Source: Parcubacteria group bacterium GW2011_GWB1_37_13 (GTDB lineage: Bacteria; Patescibacteriota; Minisyncoccia; Phycocordibacterales; UBA9973). From it: a DNA stretch of 7,172 nt. The DNA is taken from contig LBSW01000016.1 in assembly GCA_000990145.1 (NCBI GenBank), positions 1 to 7,172 on the forward strand, given 5' to 3'. Shown in pieces: positions 1 through 6,408 of this stretch; position 1 is the first letter of the stretch; each line of letters starts with the position of its first letter. Position numbers and translations under genes: made by a program. The notes below the pieces were generated by a model that had not been told where the DNA came from, did no database searches, and worked only from the letters and a program-made list of their open reading frames with translations.

Positions 1-2
1 CT

Positions 3-380
3 CAAAAATCTGTTTACATTTCTCGCCAAGCTTTTCATACGAGCCAAGCAGCTTTTTTGTTGGAAGAAGGAGCAGAGGCAGTGCGTATATTTCGAGATAA
101 CGCTTGGAGCAATATTTCCAGTTTGGCTGTTGGCATAAACTATTATCCAACATTTTCCAGTGGAACCTGGACGCTCTCACAGTTAGCTAATACTGTAGGA
201 ATTTTTACTCGCACTGTGTCTTTGACAAATGTAAATCGCGATAGTGCCACAAAGGACATTTCAGCTACGGGCGCATATGATCCTGAAACAAAATTAATTA
301 CCATCACTGTATCGTGGGAAGAAGGAGGTGCGACAATAACCAAGACTTTAAAATTTTATTTAATGAATGTTTTTTCCTGA
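3..380 (+). CDS. PilV-like minor pseudopilin, 5' partial
   Basis: The frame is already open at base 3 and runs to the TGA at 378-380, so the window begins inside the gene and about 125 residues of its C-terminal part are visible. The N-terminal prepilin peptide and most of the hydrophobic helix lie outside. The visible start (SRQAFHTSQAAFLLEEGAEA, followed by VRIFRDNAW) matches the pattern in PilV-like minor pilins, where an alpha-helix carrying AAFLLEEGAEAVRIFRD leads into a beta-rich globular head. The C-terminus (ITITVSWEEGG...KTLKFYLMN) is also typical of these heads. The TTG at 57 lies within this helix and is not a credible start. The gene sits 7 bp before another pseudopilin and probably forms an operon with the next two genes. 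Family assignment rests on motif style; the exact subfamily is uncertain. Confidence 0.72.
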   Translation, partial: QKSVYISRQAFHTSQAAFLLEEGAEAVRIFRDNAWSNISSLAVGINYYPTFSSGTWTLSQLANTVGIFTRTVSLTNVNRDSATKDISATGAYDPETKLITITVSWEEGGATITKTLKFYLMNVFS

Positions 381-387
381 GTAAGCT

Positions 388-894
388 ATGAAAAAAATCG
401 GCAATTTTAAAATAATAAATAAGGGTTATGCCATTCTAGAAGTTCTTTTTTATATTTCCTTTTTTGCCGTTTTTTCTTTGGTGGTGATTAATGCAATGAT
501 TACAATGGCTAAATCTTTCAAAGAAACTTCCATACAAGGAGAATTGATGCAGAGTGGAGTCATAATGGAAAAAATATCCAGAGAGATTCGACAAGCGTAT
601 GACATAGTCTCCATTAGCGTCAATGATTTACAACTCAATACCACAGACAGCGACGGCGGAAATAAAACGTTGGAATTTTTACTTTCTGGCGGCAACATAC
701 AACTTATTGAAAACAGTGTTCTTGCGGGAAATTTAAATCCGCCGAATATAGCAGTTACCGATCTGACTTTTACTCAAATAATCACAGCAGAAAGTAAAGC
801 AGTTAAAATGTTTTTAACTGTTAAATCTATCAATGATGTCTTGACTCGCACTTTTAACTTTTACGATACAATTGTTTTAAGAGGTGGTTATTAA
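388..894 (+). CDS. Type IV pilus / type II secretion pseudopilin (PilW/GspJ-like)
   Basis: A 168-residue protein with a class III prepilin signal. A 13-residue leader with several lysines ends in K12-G13, mature residue +1 is Tyr14, and Glu18 is at +5. A hydrophobic helix follows at about residues 15-42 (YAILEVLFYISFFAVFSLVV...). Prepilin peptidase (PilD type) would be expected to cut after Gly13 and methylate Tyr14. The rest is a soluble head with the pattern GELMQSGVIMEKISREIRQA after the helix, common in PilW/GspJ-like minor pilins that prime filament assembly. Phe or Met is more usual at +1, so Tyr is slightly atypical. The ATG lies 7 bp after the previous stop, with only a weak purine stretch (GAGTAAG) as ribosome site. 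The stop at 892-894 is 4 bp before the ATG of the PilX-like gene. Confidence 0.8.
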   Translation: MKKIGNFKIINKGYAILEVLFYISFFAVFSLVVINAMITMAKSFKETSIQGELMQSGVIMEKISREIRQAYDIVSISVNDLQLNTTDSDGGNKTLEFLLSGGNIQLIENSVLAGNLNPPNIAVTDLTFTQIITAESKAVKMFLTVKSINDVLTRTFNFYDTIVLRGGY

Positions 895-898
895 TAAT

Positions 899-2260
899 AT
901 GAATTTTAATAAAGTAAAAAGAAATAGTGGCGCGGCAATGCTAATATCTGTCGTTTTCTTTTTATTTATTTCTCTGGCTATAATTTCCGGACTTGTTTCA
1001 TCCACAGTGCGTGAATTTAGGAATGCCAGTGTTGATTTAAATTCAAAAAAATCGTATTTCTTAGCTGAATCAGGAAGTGAAGACGCGTTATATCGAATAT
1101 TAAATAGTATGGCGATAGAGGCGAGTGAAACAATTACACTTGATTCCAATTCAACCACCACCACCATTACTTCCATTGGTAGCAGCGCTAAGCAAATTAC
1201 ATCTCTTGGAGATGTGGGAAACTTACAACGAAAAACAAATGTTGTGCTTTCAGCTGGTGTTGGCGTTTCCTTTAGTTATGGGGTTCAAGTTGGGCAAGGC
1301 GGGTTGGAGATGAGCAATTCATCCAAAGTCATCGGCAATACTTATTCAAACGGAAATATAATTGGCACTAATTCAGCCAGAATTCAAGGTACAGCAATTG
1401 TTTCCGGACCAACTGGCATTATTGATGGCATGGATGTTGACGGTGATGCTTGGTCTTACACCATAAGAGGAACCTCAACTGTCGGAGGTAATGCAACTCA
1501 TTCCGTACTTCAAAATACAGTTGTTACCGGCAATGTCGCGGCTGATTCCATTTCCAATTGCACGATCGGAGGTACAGTTAAATATGACACCAGATCAAGC
1601 TGCACTGTGACTGGAGCTGTAACCACTCCCAATCCCGATGTTTTCGTTTCCGCCGATATTTTACCTCTGCCAATTTCAGAAGCTCAAATTGATGTCTGGG
1701 AATCAGAAGCGGTTAGTGGAGGAACATTGGGCTCTCAAACTTTTAGCAGCGGCACCAGAAACATGGGACCCAAAAAAATTAACGGAAATTTGATTATGAG
1801 TAACGATGCAGAATTAGTAGTTACCGGAATTTTATGGGTTACCGGAGAGATAAAATTGAGCAACACTGCTATCATACGTTTGTCTTCTTCATTTGGAGGT
1901 AATAGTGGCGTGGTTATGGCCGGCATCGATGAAAGTTCGACTGCGGGCTACATTGAAATTTCTAATTCTGTTCAAGCCTTGGGTTCAGGATCCATTGGTA
2001 GTTACATCATGCTTCTTTCGCAAAGAGAAATGGGTTCAACTGCGATCAAAACTTCTAACAGTTCCACGGCTGCGATTCTTTATGCAGGCGAAGGTGAAAT
2101 TGAGATCGACAATAGCGCAGCGCTCAAAGAAGTCACAGCTAACAAACTTAAGATTACCAATAGCGCGACTGTCACTTATGAATCTGGGCTTGCTAATAAT
2201 AATTTTTTTAGTGGTCCTTCAGGCTCTTGGACAGTACAAAGTTGGGGTGAAACGCAGTGA
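899..2260 (+). CDS. PilX-like pilus-associated protein with long beta-rich, probably solenoid, exterior
   Basis: A 453-residue protein from the ATG at 899. That start is preferred over the in-frame GTG at 884 because it leaves the upstream gene intact and has a GAGGTGG purine box 11 bp upstream. Residues 12-34 form one hydrophobic helix after a basic N-terminus (KVKRNSGAAMLIS), followed by the AESGSEDALYRIL signature at 56-68 seen in PilX N-terminal regions. A canonical Gly-Phe...Glu+5 prepilin motif is absent, as in many PilX-like proteins. From about residue 130 the sequence is rich in Gly, Ser, Thr, Asn and short beta strands. It has a recurring (S/T/D)-N-(S/D/T)-(A/S/V) motif around Asn140, 302, 322, 357, 387, 405 and 421, suggesting a right-handed beta-helix like that of polymer-forming or adhesin exteriors. 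Cys221 and Cys235 sit in matching contexts (SNCTIGG and SSCTVTG) and could form a disulfide. The likely place is the cell surface, at a pilus tip or base. Its ligand is unknown. Confidence 0.7.
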   Translation: MNFNKVKRNSGAAMLISVVFFLFISLAIISGLVSSTVREFRNASVDLNSKKSYFLAESGSEDALYRILNSMAIEASETITLDSNSTTTTITSIGSSAKQITSLGDVGNLQRKTNVVLSAGVGVSFSYGVQVGQGGLEMSNSSKVIGNTYSNGNIIGTNSARIQGTAIVSGPTGIIDGMDVDGDAWSYTIRGTSTVGGNATHSVLQNTVVTGNVAADSISNCTIGGTVKYDTRSSCTVTGAVTTPNPDVFVSADILPLPISEAQIDVWESEAVSGGTLGSQTFSSGTRNMGPKKINGNLIMSNDAELVVTGILWVTGEIKLSNTAIIRLSSSFGGNSGVVMAGIDESSTAGYIEISNSVQALGSGSIGSYIMLLSQREMGSTAIKTSNSSTAAILYAGEGEIEIDNSAALKEVTANKLKITNSATVTYESGLANNNFFSGPSGSWTVQSWGETQ

Positions 2261-2270
2261 TATTGACTAA

Positions 2271-2288
2271 TATGATACAATGTTTTTA
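2271..2288 (+). promoter_or_regulatory. Extended -10 promoter for tpiA-pgk, predicted leaderless
   Basis: TATGATACAAT (2271-2281) contains TGA-TACAAT, an extended -10 element with hexamer 2276-2281. No convincing -35 hexamer is seen at normal spacing. The tpiA ATG begins at 2288, only 6 bases after the hexamer, which is where transcription would normally start. There is no room for a Shine-Dalgarno site, so the mRNA should start at or next to the ATG. The recJ promoter has nearly identical geometry. Confidence 0.6.
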
Positions 2289-3058
2289 TGCAGAAAAAAA
2301 AAGATAAAATAATTATCGGCAACTGGAAAATGAATCCGCTTACTATCAAAGAAGCGGAGAAGTCATTTGAAGATATAAAAAAATCTGTTTCTTATGTTAG
2401 AAAAACGACAATTGTAATTTGCCCACCACTTTTGTATTTGGAAAAACTAAAGAAAATTTCCCGAAAAATAAATTTAGGAGCGCAAGACGCTTTTTGGGGC
2501 GATGTCGGCGCTTTTACTGGAGAAGTGTCGGCAGAAATGTTGTATAATGCCGGTATTAAGTATGTAATTTTAGGTCATTCAGAAAGACGCACGTTGGGAG
2601 AAACAAATGAGCTAGTTAATAAAAAAATAAAAGGATCGCTTTCAGCTGGGCTTACTCCAGTACTCTGTGTGGGAGAGAGTATGCGAGATGAAAATCATAG
2701 TTATTTTAATTTAGTGAAAACACAACTTGAAGAATGTCTGAATGGAGTAAAAAAAACCTTCGCTTCAAAAATTATTATTGCTTACGAACCCATTTGGGCA
2801 ATTTCTAGCACTCTTAATCGTCACGATGCTACTTCGGTTGATTCTCGAGAAATGGCTATTTTTATTCGTAAAGTACTTTATGATAAATTCGGCGCTGAAG
2901 CATCTCGTATCAGGATTATTTATGGCGGTTCGGTGAATGAAAAAGATGCGTTGGATTTTTTAAACAATGGAGGCGTCGATGGGCTGCTTTCCGGCCGCGC
3001 CAGCCTAAACGCGAAAAAGTTTGCAGAAATTATTAATATCGCAGAAAATAATTTTTGA
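2288..3058 (+). CDS. tpiA: Triosephosphate isomerase
   Basis: A cytoplasmic glycolytic enzyme that interconverts dihydroxyacetone phosphate and glyceraldehyde 3-phosphate. The 256-residue length is normal for a single TIM-barrel subunit. Visible signatures are GNWKMNP (Asn12 and Lys14 of the active site), ILGHSERR (electrophile His97), AYEPIWAI (catalytic base Glu167) and YGGSV (213-216, phosphate binding). The last phosphate loop reads GLLSGRASL (232-240) instead of the usual LVGGASL. The flexible lid after Glu167-Pro-Ile-Trp usually reads AIGTGKTA, but here it is AISSTLNRHDATS (171-183), lacking GTG and apparently about two residues longer. All four catalytic residues are kept, so an active enzyme is expected. 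The gene is followed one base later by pgk and is preceded by its own promoter after the pilin cluster. The ATG is placed directly by the promoter geometry and the protein N-terminus (MQKKKDKIIIGNWKMN). Confidence 0.96.
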   Translation: MQKKKDKIIIGNWKMNPLTIKEAEKSFEDIKKSVSYVRKTTIVICPPLLYLEKLKKISRKINLGAQDAFWGDVGAFTGEVSAEMLYNAGIKYVILGHSERRTLGETNELVNKKIKGSLSAGLTPVLCVGESMRDENHSYFNLVKTQLEECLNGVKKTFASKIIIAYEPIWAISSTLNRHDATSVDSREMAIFIRKVLYDKFGAEASRIRIIYGGSVNEKDALDFLNNGGVDGLLSGRASLNAKKFAEIINIAENNF

Positions 3059-3059
3059 A

Positions 3060-4268
3060 ATGAAGCTTAAAACCATAAACAGCGTAAATTTAAATGGCAA
3101 AACTATTCTCTATCGCGCTCCATACGATATTGATGTTAAAGAAATAAACGGCATATTTGAAGTTGCTGATGATATGCGCATAAAAGCAACGCTTCCGACC
3201 TTGCGATATCTTTTGAAAGAAAATTGTAAAATAATCATTCTCACATATGCAGGGCGTCCTGACGGCAAGGTCGTGGAACAACTTCGCACTACTCCTCACG
3301 CGAAAAGACTTTCTGAACTTTTAAACCATCCAGTCTTAAAAGTAGATGATTGTATCGGCAGAGAAGTGGAAAATAAAATTTCAAATATGAAACTCGGAGA
3401 CATTCTTATGCTCGAAAACGTAAGATTTTATAAAGAAGAAATGATTGATGACGATGAATTTGCAAAAAAACTCTGCTTTGGAAAAGATTTAATTGTTTTT
3501 GACGGTTTTCCCCAAGCGCACAGAATACATTCTTCAACGACTGGAATTGAAAGGCATTTGCCGGTCGTTGCTGGTCTTTATTTAGAATATGAAGTCAATA
3601 TGCTTTCGAATATGCTGGAAGATCCAGCAAGACCCTTTACGGTAATTGTTGGCGGAGCCAAAATTTCTGACAAAGTGGATGCAACAAATAATTTATTAAA
3701 AATTGCGGACAAGGTGCTAGTGGGCGGAGCAGTGGCGAATGTTTTTTTAAAGGCGCAAGGCAGGGAATTAGGAGATTCTTTTATTGAAGACGTATTCGTG
3801 GATGAAAAAAGACGAAAGAAAAAAGATTGGGTAGTCTATGCTAAAGAAATTTTTCAATCTTATAAAAATAAAATTATATGTCCAAGCGATTTAGTGATAT
3901 CTGACGGCGTTTCAGTAAGGGTAATTAATATTAATAAAGGAAAAGTGCCGACAGGATGGATGGCGCTTGATATCGGCCCAGAAACTAGAAAATTATTTTC
4001 CGATATTATTTTGAATTCTAAAACTGTTTTCGTAAGCGGGCCAATGGGTAAATTTGAAGATGAAAAATTTGCGCGTGGTTCACAAGCAATACTTGATGCT
4101 ATGAAAAATACACAGGGTAAAAGTATTCTCGCCGGAGGAGATACTATTGATGTTGCGCGAAAATACTTCAATTTAGACAGCTATTTGCACGTAAGTCTTG
4201 CGGGCGGCGCAACCTTAGAATTTTTGGCGGGCAAAGAACTGCCAGCGCTTAAAGCGCTTATGGAATAG
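3060..4268 (+). CDS. pgk: Phosphoglycerate kinase (divergent N-domain)
   Basis: This enzyme transfers a phosphate from 1,3-bisphosphoglycerate to ADP in glycolysis and acts in the cytoplasm. The 402-residue length from the ATG at 3060 is normal. A TTG at 3021 in the same frame would overlap tpiA and is rejected. Kept family landmarks include Arg40 (DDMRIKATLPTL), GRPDGK at 65-70, ENVRFYKEE (Arg122), AHRIHSS (Arg155), GGAKISDK (198-205), GPETRKLF, GPMGKFE (327-333), AGGDT (358-362) and AGGATLEFLAGKELP near the C-terminus. The family signature RVDFNVP is replaced by RAPYDID at 19-25, and SHLGRP by TYAGRP at 62-67, so three positions expected to contact 3-phosphoglycerate differ (Asp to Pro21, Asn to Asp23, His to Tyr63). 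The start codon follows the tpiA TGA by one base, which suggests translational coupling. No Shine-Dalgarno site is evident. The 3' end overlaps the opposing HIT gene by 11 bp. Confidence 0.95.
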   Translation: MKLKTINSVNLNGKTILYRAPYDIDVKEINGIFEVADDMRIKATLPTLRYLLKENCKIIILTYAGRPDGKVVEQLRTTPHAKRLSELLNHPVLKVDDCIGREVENKISNMKLGDILMLENVRFYKEEMIDDDEFAKKLCFGKDLIVFDGFPQAHRIHSSTTGIERHLPVVAGLYLEYEVNMLSNMLEDPARPFTVIVGGAKISDKVDATNNLLKIADKVLVGGAVANVFLKAQGRELGDSFIEDVFVDEKRRKKKDWVVYAKEIFQSYKNKIICPSDLVISDGVSVRVININKGKVPTGWMALDIGPETRKLFSDIILNSKTVFVSGPMGKFEDEKFARGSQAILDAMKNTQGKSILAGGDTIDVARKYFNLDSYLHVSLAGGATLEFLAGKELPALKALME

Positions 4269-4653
4269 AAAAGACGATTTTTTTAATTATCATTTCTTTT
4301 TCATTCTCCTTATACTTTTTTATTGAAAATTGATGCAAATCATCTTCTAAGTTTCTTGGGATTAAGTGTATATGAAAATGCTGAATGTCTTTTCCAATTA
4401 CGGAGAGTTGCACATAATCGCATCCGAGCGCATTTTTTATGGCAAGCATTAATTTTTTAGTTAGCTTGAAAATATCTGTAATTATTTCATTATCCGCTTC
4501 TTGCATCCACGCAATATGCTTTTTAGGAATTATTAAAGTATGTCCGAGAGAGAGCGGCTGTATATCTATAAAAGACAAAAAATCTGCATCCTCATAGATT
4601 TTTGCGCAAGGGATTTCTTTTTTTACAATTTTGCAGAAAATACAGTCTTGCAT
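4258..4653 (-). CDS. HIT-family (histidine triad) nucleotide hydrolase, Hint/HinT-like
   Basis: A 131-residue small cytoplasmic protein of the histidine triad superfamily, whose members hydrolyse or transfer nucleoside phosphoramidates and related nucleotides. The N-terminus MQDCIFCKIVKKEIPCAKIY is typical. Cys4 and Cys7 with His46 (PKKHI) could form the structural zinc site seen in many bacterial Hint proteins. The triad HxHxH reads QHFHIHLIPR with His92, His94 and His96; His94 is the expected nucleophile from alignment to the motif. GHTLIIPKKHI (37-47) is another family landmark. The C-terminal tail (110-131) is Lys/Glu-rich. The gene is convergent with pgk, sharing 11 bp at their 3' ends, and divergent from recJ over 51 bp. 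Substrate cannot be read from the sequence. Confidence 0.93.
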   Translation of the reverse strand: MQDCIFCKIVKKEIPCAKIYEDADFLSFIDIQPLSLGHTLIIPKKHIAWMQEADNEIITDIFKLTKKLMLAIKNALGCDYVQLSVIGKDIQHFHIHLIPRNLEDDLHQFSIKKYKENEKEMIIKKIVFSIP

Positions 4654-4682
4654 AAAAAGTTTTTGAAAATATAACTTTTTAT

Positions 4683-4710
4683 ATTATATGCTAAAATCCT
4701 AGTTATGCAA
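4683..4710 (-). promoter_or_regulatory. Candidate promoter for the HIT gene
   Basis: On the minus strand a perfect TATAAT lies at 4688-4683, with TTGCAT at 4710-4705 and a 16-bp spacer. A start near 4676 would give a leader of roughly 22 bases before the ATG at 4653; no Shine-Dalgarno site is visible in it. A second, weaker -10 (TATATT at 4673-4668) is possible. The element overlaps the recJ promoter and the recJ start codon on the other strand. Confidence 0.4.
4687..4705 (+). promoter_or_regulatory. Extended -10 promoter for recJ-rnhA, predicted leaderless
   Basis: TATGCTAAAAT (4687-4697) gives TGC-TAAAAT, an extended -10 with hexamer 4692-4697. The recJ ATG begins at 4705, 7 bases after the hexamer, so the predicted transcript start lies on or beside the start codon and leaves no leader. 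A TTGAAA at 4663-4668 is 23 bp upstream of the hexamer, too far for a standard -35. Confidence 0.6.
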
Positions 4711-6408
4711 AAGTACGGAGAATTATTAAGAAAGCTCTTGGAAAAAAGAGGAATTGTTGACGAAACACAAGCCGATGTTTTTCTCAACCCAAACTACGCA
4801 CGCGACTTTCATGATATCTTTTTGATGAAAGATATGGAAAAGGCTTGTGTTCGCCTGTATGAAGCCGTAGATGCAGGCGAGAAAATAATTATTTACGCAG
4901 ACTATGATTGTGATGGAATACCCGGGGCTGTAATTTTGAATGACTTGTTTGCATTGATAGGATATAAAAATTATGAAGTTTACATACCGCACAGGAATAG
5001 CGAAGGATACGGTCTTAACATCGACAGCATAAAACAATTTGCGGAATCTAATGTAAAACTTTTAATAACCGTTGATCTCGGAATTACCGCTGTCGCCGAA
5101 GTAACGCAGGCGGAAGTGAACGGTATTGATGTAATAATCACAGACCATCACTTGCCTCAAGAAACTTTACCTCGCGCTTATGCAATTTTAAATCCCAAAA
5201 CAGACAGTTATCCGGAAAAAATGTTATGTGGAGCTGGCGTTGTTTTTAAATTTGCGCAAGGGTTTATAAAAAAATATGGCGAGTACTTTAAAATAAAAAA
5301 TGGCGCGGAAAAATGGATGCTGGATATGGCGGGTTTGGCGACACTCTCCGATATGGTGCCGCTTTTGGGCGAGAACAGGGCTATCGCATATTTCGGAATG
5401 AAAGTCTTAAAAAAATCTCCCCGACCGGGTCTACAGAAACTTTTAGCGAAAATGAATATAGATCAGAAGCATTTAACATCTGATGACATAGGTTTTATGG
5501 TAACGCCCAGATTGAATGCGGCATCCAGAATGGATAATCCAATGAGGGCATTTGAGCTTCTTGCTACGGCGGACGAAACGGAAGCAGGCGCGCTTGCTGA
5601 TCATTTATCAAAAATAAATGATGAAAGAAAAATTATCGTTACGGGAATTATGCGCGAAGCTCATAAAACGCTTTCAAAATTTGGAAGAAATGATATGGAA
5701 GAATCGGATGAACAGCAAAAAGTGATAGTCATAGGAAATCCGAATTGGCGCGTAGGTGTTTTGGGGCTTGTAGCTGGAAAAATTTCTGACGAATATAAAA
5801 AGCCTGTTTTTGTGTGGGGCAAAGACGAGAATAATTGCATTAAGGGTTCTTGTCGGAGCGATGGCTCGGTATCGGTTGTAGAACTTATGACCGCAACCAG
5901 GGAATCATTTATAGATTTTGGCGGTCATGAGCTTGCCGGTGGATTCACTGTTCATAATGAGAAAATACATTTTTTAGAAGAATCATTATCTGCGACTTTT
6001 AATAAAATCCAAAACTCAGAAAAAGGACAGTCCTTAAGGAATTCAAAAAGGACTGTCCTTGAAAAAGCCGATTTTGTCGGAGACTTAAATTTAGTAAATA
6101 TGAAAAATTGGCGCGAAATAGAAAAACTTGCGCCTTTTGGGTTTGGCAACCCTAGCCCCGTTTTTCTTTTTGAAGGGGTGAAGATAGAAAAGATAAAAAA
6201 ATTCGGCAAAAATGGTTCTGGCGAGCATTTGGAAATTATTTTTTCTGATTCTAATAATAAAGCCAAAGCTGTTTCTTTTTTTTCCAACATTGATTCTTTT
6301 AAAAATACTCTGTCTGAAGGACTTGCTGTAAGTTTGCTTGCCACTTTTGATTTGTCCAGATTTAGAGGAAGGGAAGAGCTAAGATTGAGGATAGTTGATA
6401 TAATATGA
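4705..6408 (+). CDS. recJ: Single-stranded-DNA-specific exonuclease RecJ
   Basis: A 567-residue 5'-3' exonuclease of the DHH superfamily, acting in recombination and mismatch repair and using divalent metal. The DHH domain carries ADYDCDG (Asp66, Asp68, Asp70), TVDLGI (Asp124), TDHHLP (Asp147-His148-His149), LATLSDMVPL (Asp216) and TPRLNAASRM (267-276). The DHHA1 domain follows, with NPNWRVGVLGLVAGK (345-359) and the nucleic-acid-binding GGHELAGGFTV (406-416). An OB-like domain at about 455-567 contains LAPFGFGNPSPVF (475-487). Length and domain order are normal for RecJ. Between DHHA1 and the OB part, residues 441-452 (GQSLRNSKRTVL) are encoded by a 38-bp inverted repeat, which looks like an in-frame insertion. 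The start fits the promoter, which leaves no leader. The stop overlaps the rnhA start as ATGA, so the two are co-translated. The gene is divergent from the HIT gene. Confidence 0.96.
   Translation: MQKYGELLRKLLEKRGIVDETQADVFLNPNYARDFHDIFLMKDMEKACVRLYEAVDAGEKIIIYADYDCDGIPGAVILNDLFALIGYKNYEVYIPHRNSEGYGLNIDSIKQFAESNVKLLITVDLGITAVAEVTQAEVNGIDVIITDHHLPQETLPRAYAILNPKTDSYPEKMLCGAGVVFKFAQGFIKKYGEYFKIKNGAEKWMLDMAGLATLSDMVPLLGENRAIAYFGMKVLKKSPRPGLQKLLAKMNIDQKHLTSDDIGFMVTPRLNAASRMDNPMRAFELLATADETEAGALADHLSKINDERKIIVTGIMREAHKTLSKFGRNDMEESDEQQKVIVIGNPNWRVGVLGLVAGKISDEYKKPVFVWGKDENNCIKGSCRSDGSVSVVELMTATRESFIDFGGHELAGGFTVHNEKIHFLEESLSATFNKIQNSEKGQSLRNSKRTVLEKADFVGDLNLVNMKNWREIEKLAPFGFGNPSPVFLFEGVKIEKIKKFGKNGSGEHLEIIFSDSNNKAKAVSFFSNIDSFKNTLSEGLAVSLLATFDLSRFRGREELRLRIVDII
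6020..6060. repeat. In-frame palindromic element inside recJ
   Basis: Two exact 13-bp inverted arms, AAGGACAGTCCTT (6023-6035) and AAGGACTGTCCTT (6048-6060), are separated by 12 bases. Each arm is itself a near-perfect palindrome around its central base, so the pair also reads as an imperfect direct repeat AAAAAGGAC(A/T)GTCCTT at 6020-6035 and 6045-6060, offset 25 bp. The spacer contributes a further palindrome, TCCTTAAGGA (6031-6040). The element keeps the reading frame and encodes GQSLRNSKRTVL between two RecJ domains. It could fold into a strong hairpin in RNA, but no T-run follows and it lies in mid-gene, so a terminator is unlikely. Confidence 0.85.

Noticed and set aside
57..380. TTG at 57 as the start of the first pilin-like gene
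   Set aside because: The frame is open to base 3 with family-like residues upstream, so the gene is cut by the window start.
884..898. GTG at 884 as the start of the PilX-like gene
   Set aside because: It would overlap the upstream gene and lies inside the purine-rich box that fits as the ribosome site for the ATG at 899.
1155..1172. ACC/ATT-rich microsatellite in the PilX-like gene
   Set aside because: It is only a short run of Thr codons (STTTTIT) within a Thr/Ser-rich protein, too short to suggest phase variation.
3021..3059. TTG at 3021 as the pgk start
   Set aside because: It would overlap tpiA by 38 bp. The ATG at 3060 gives the normal PGK N-terminus and length.
4244..4284. AGCGCT-TAA-AGCGCT hairpin at the pgk end, followed by a T-run at 4278-4284, as a terminator
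   Set aside because: The stem is only 6 bp with a 3-base loop, and the T-run starts 19 bases after it, too far for an intrinsic terminator. The palindrome is within the coding sequence.
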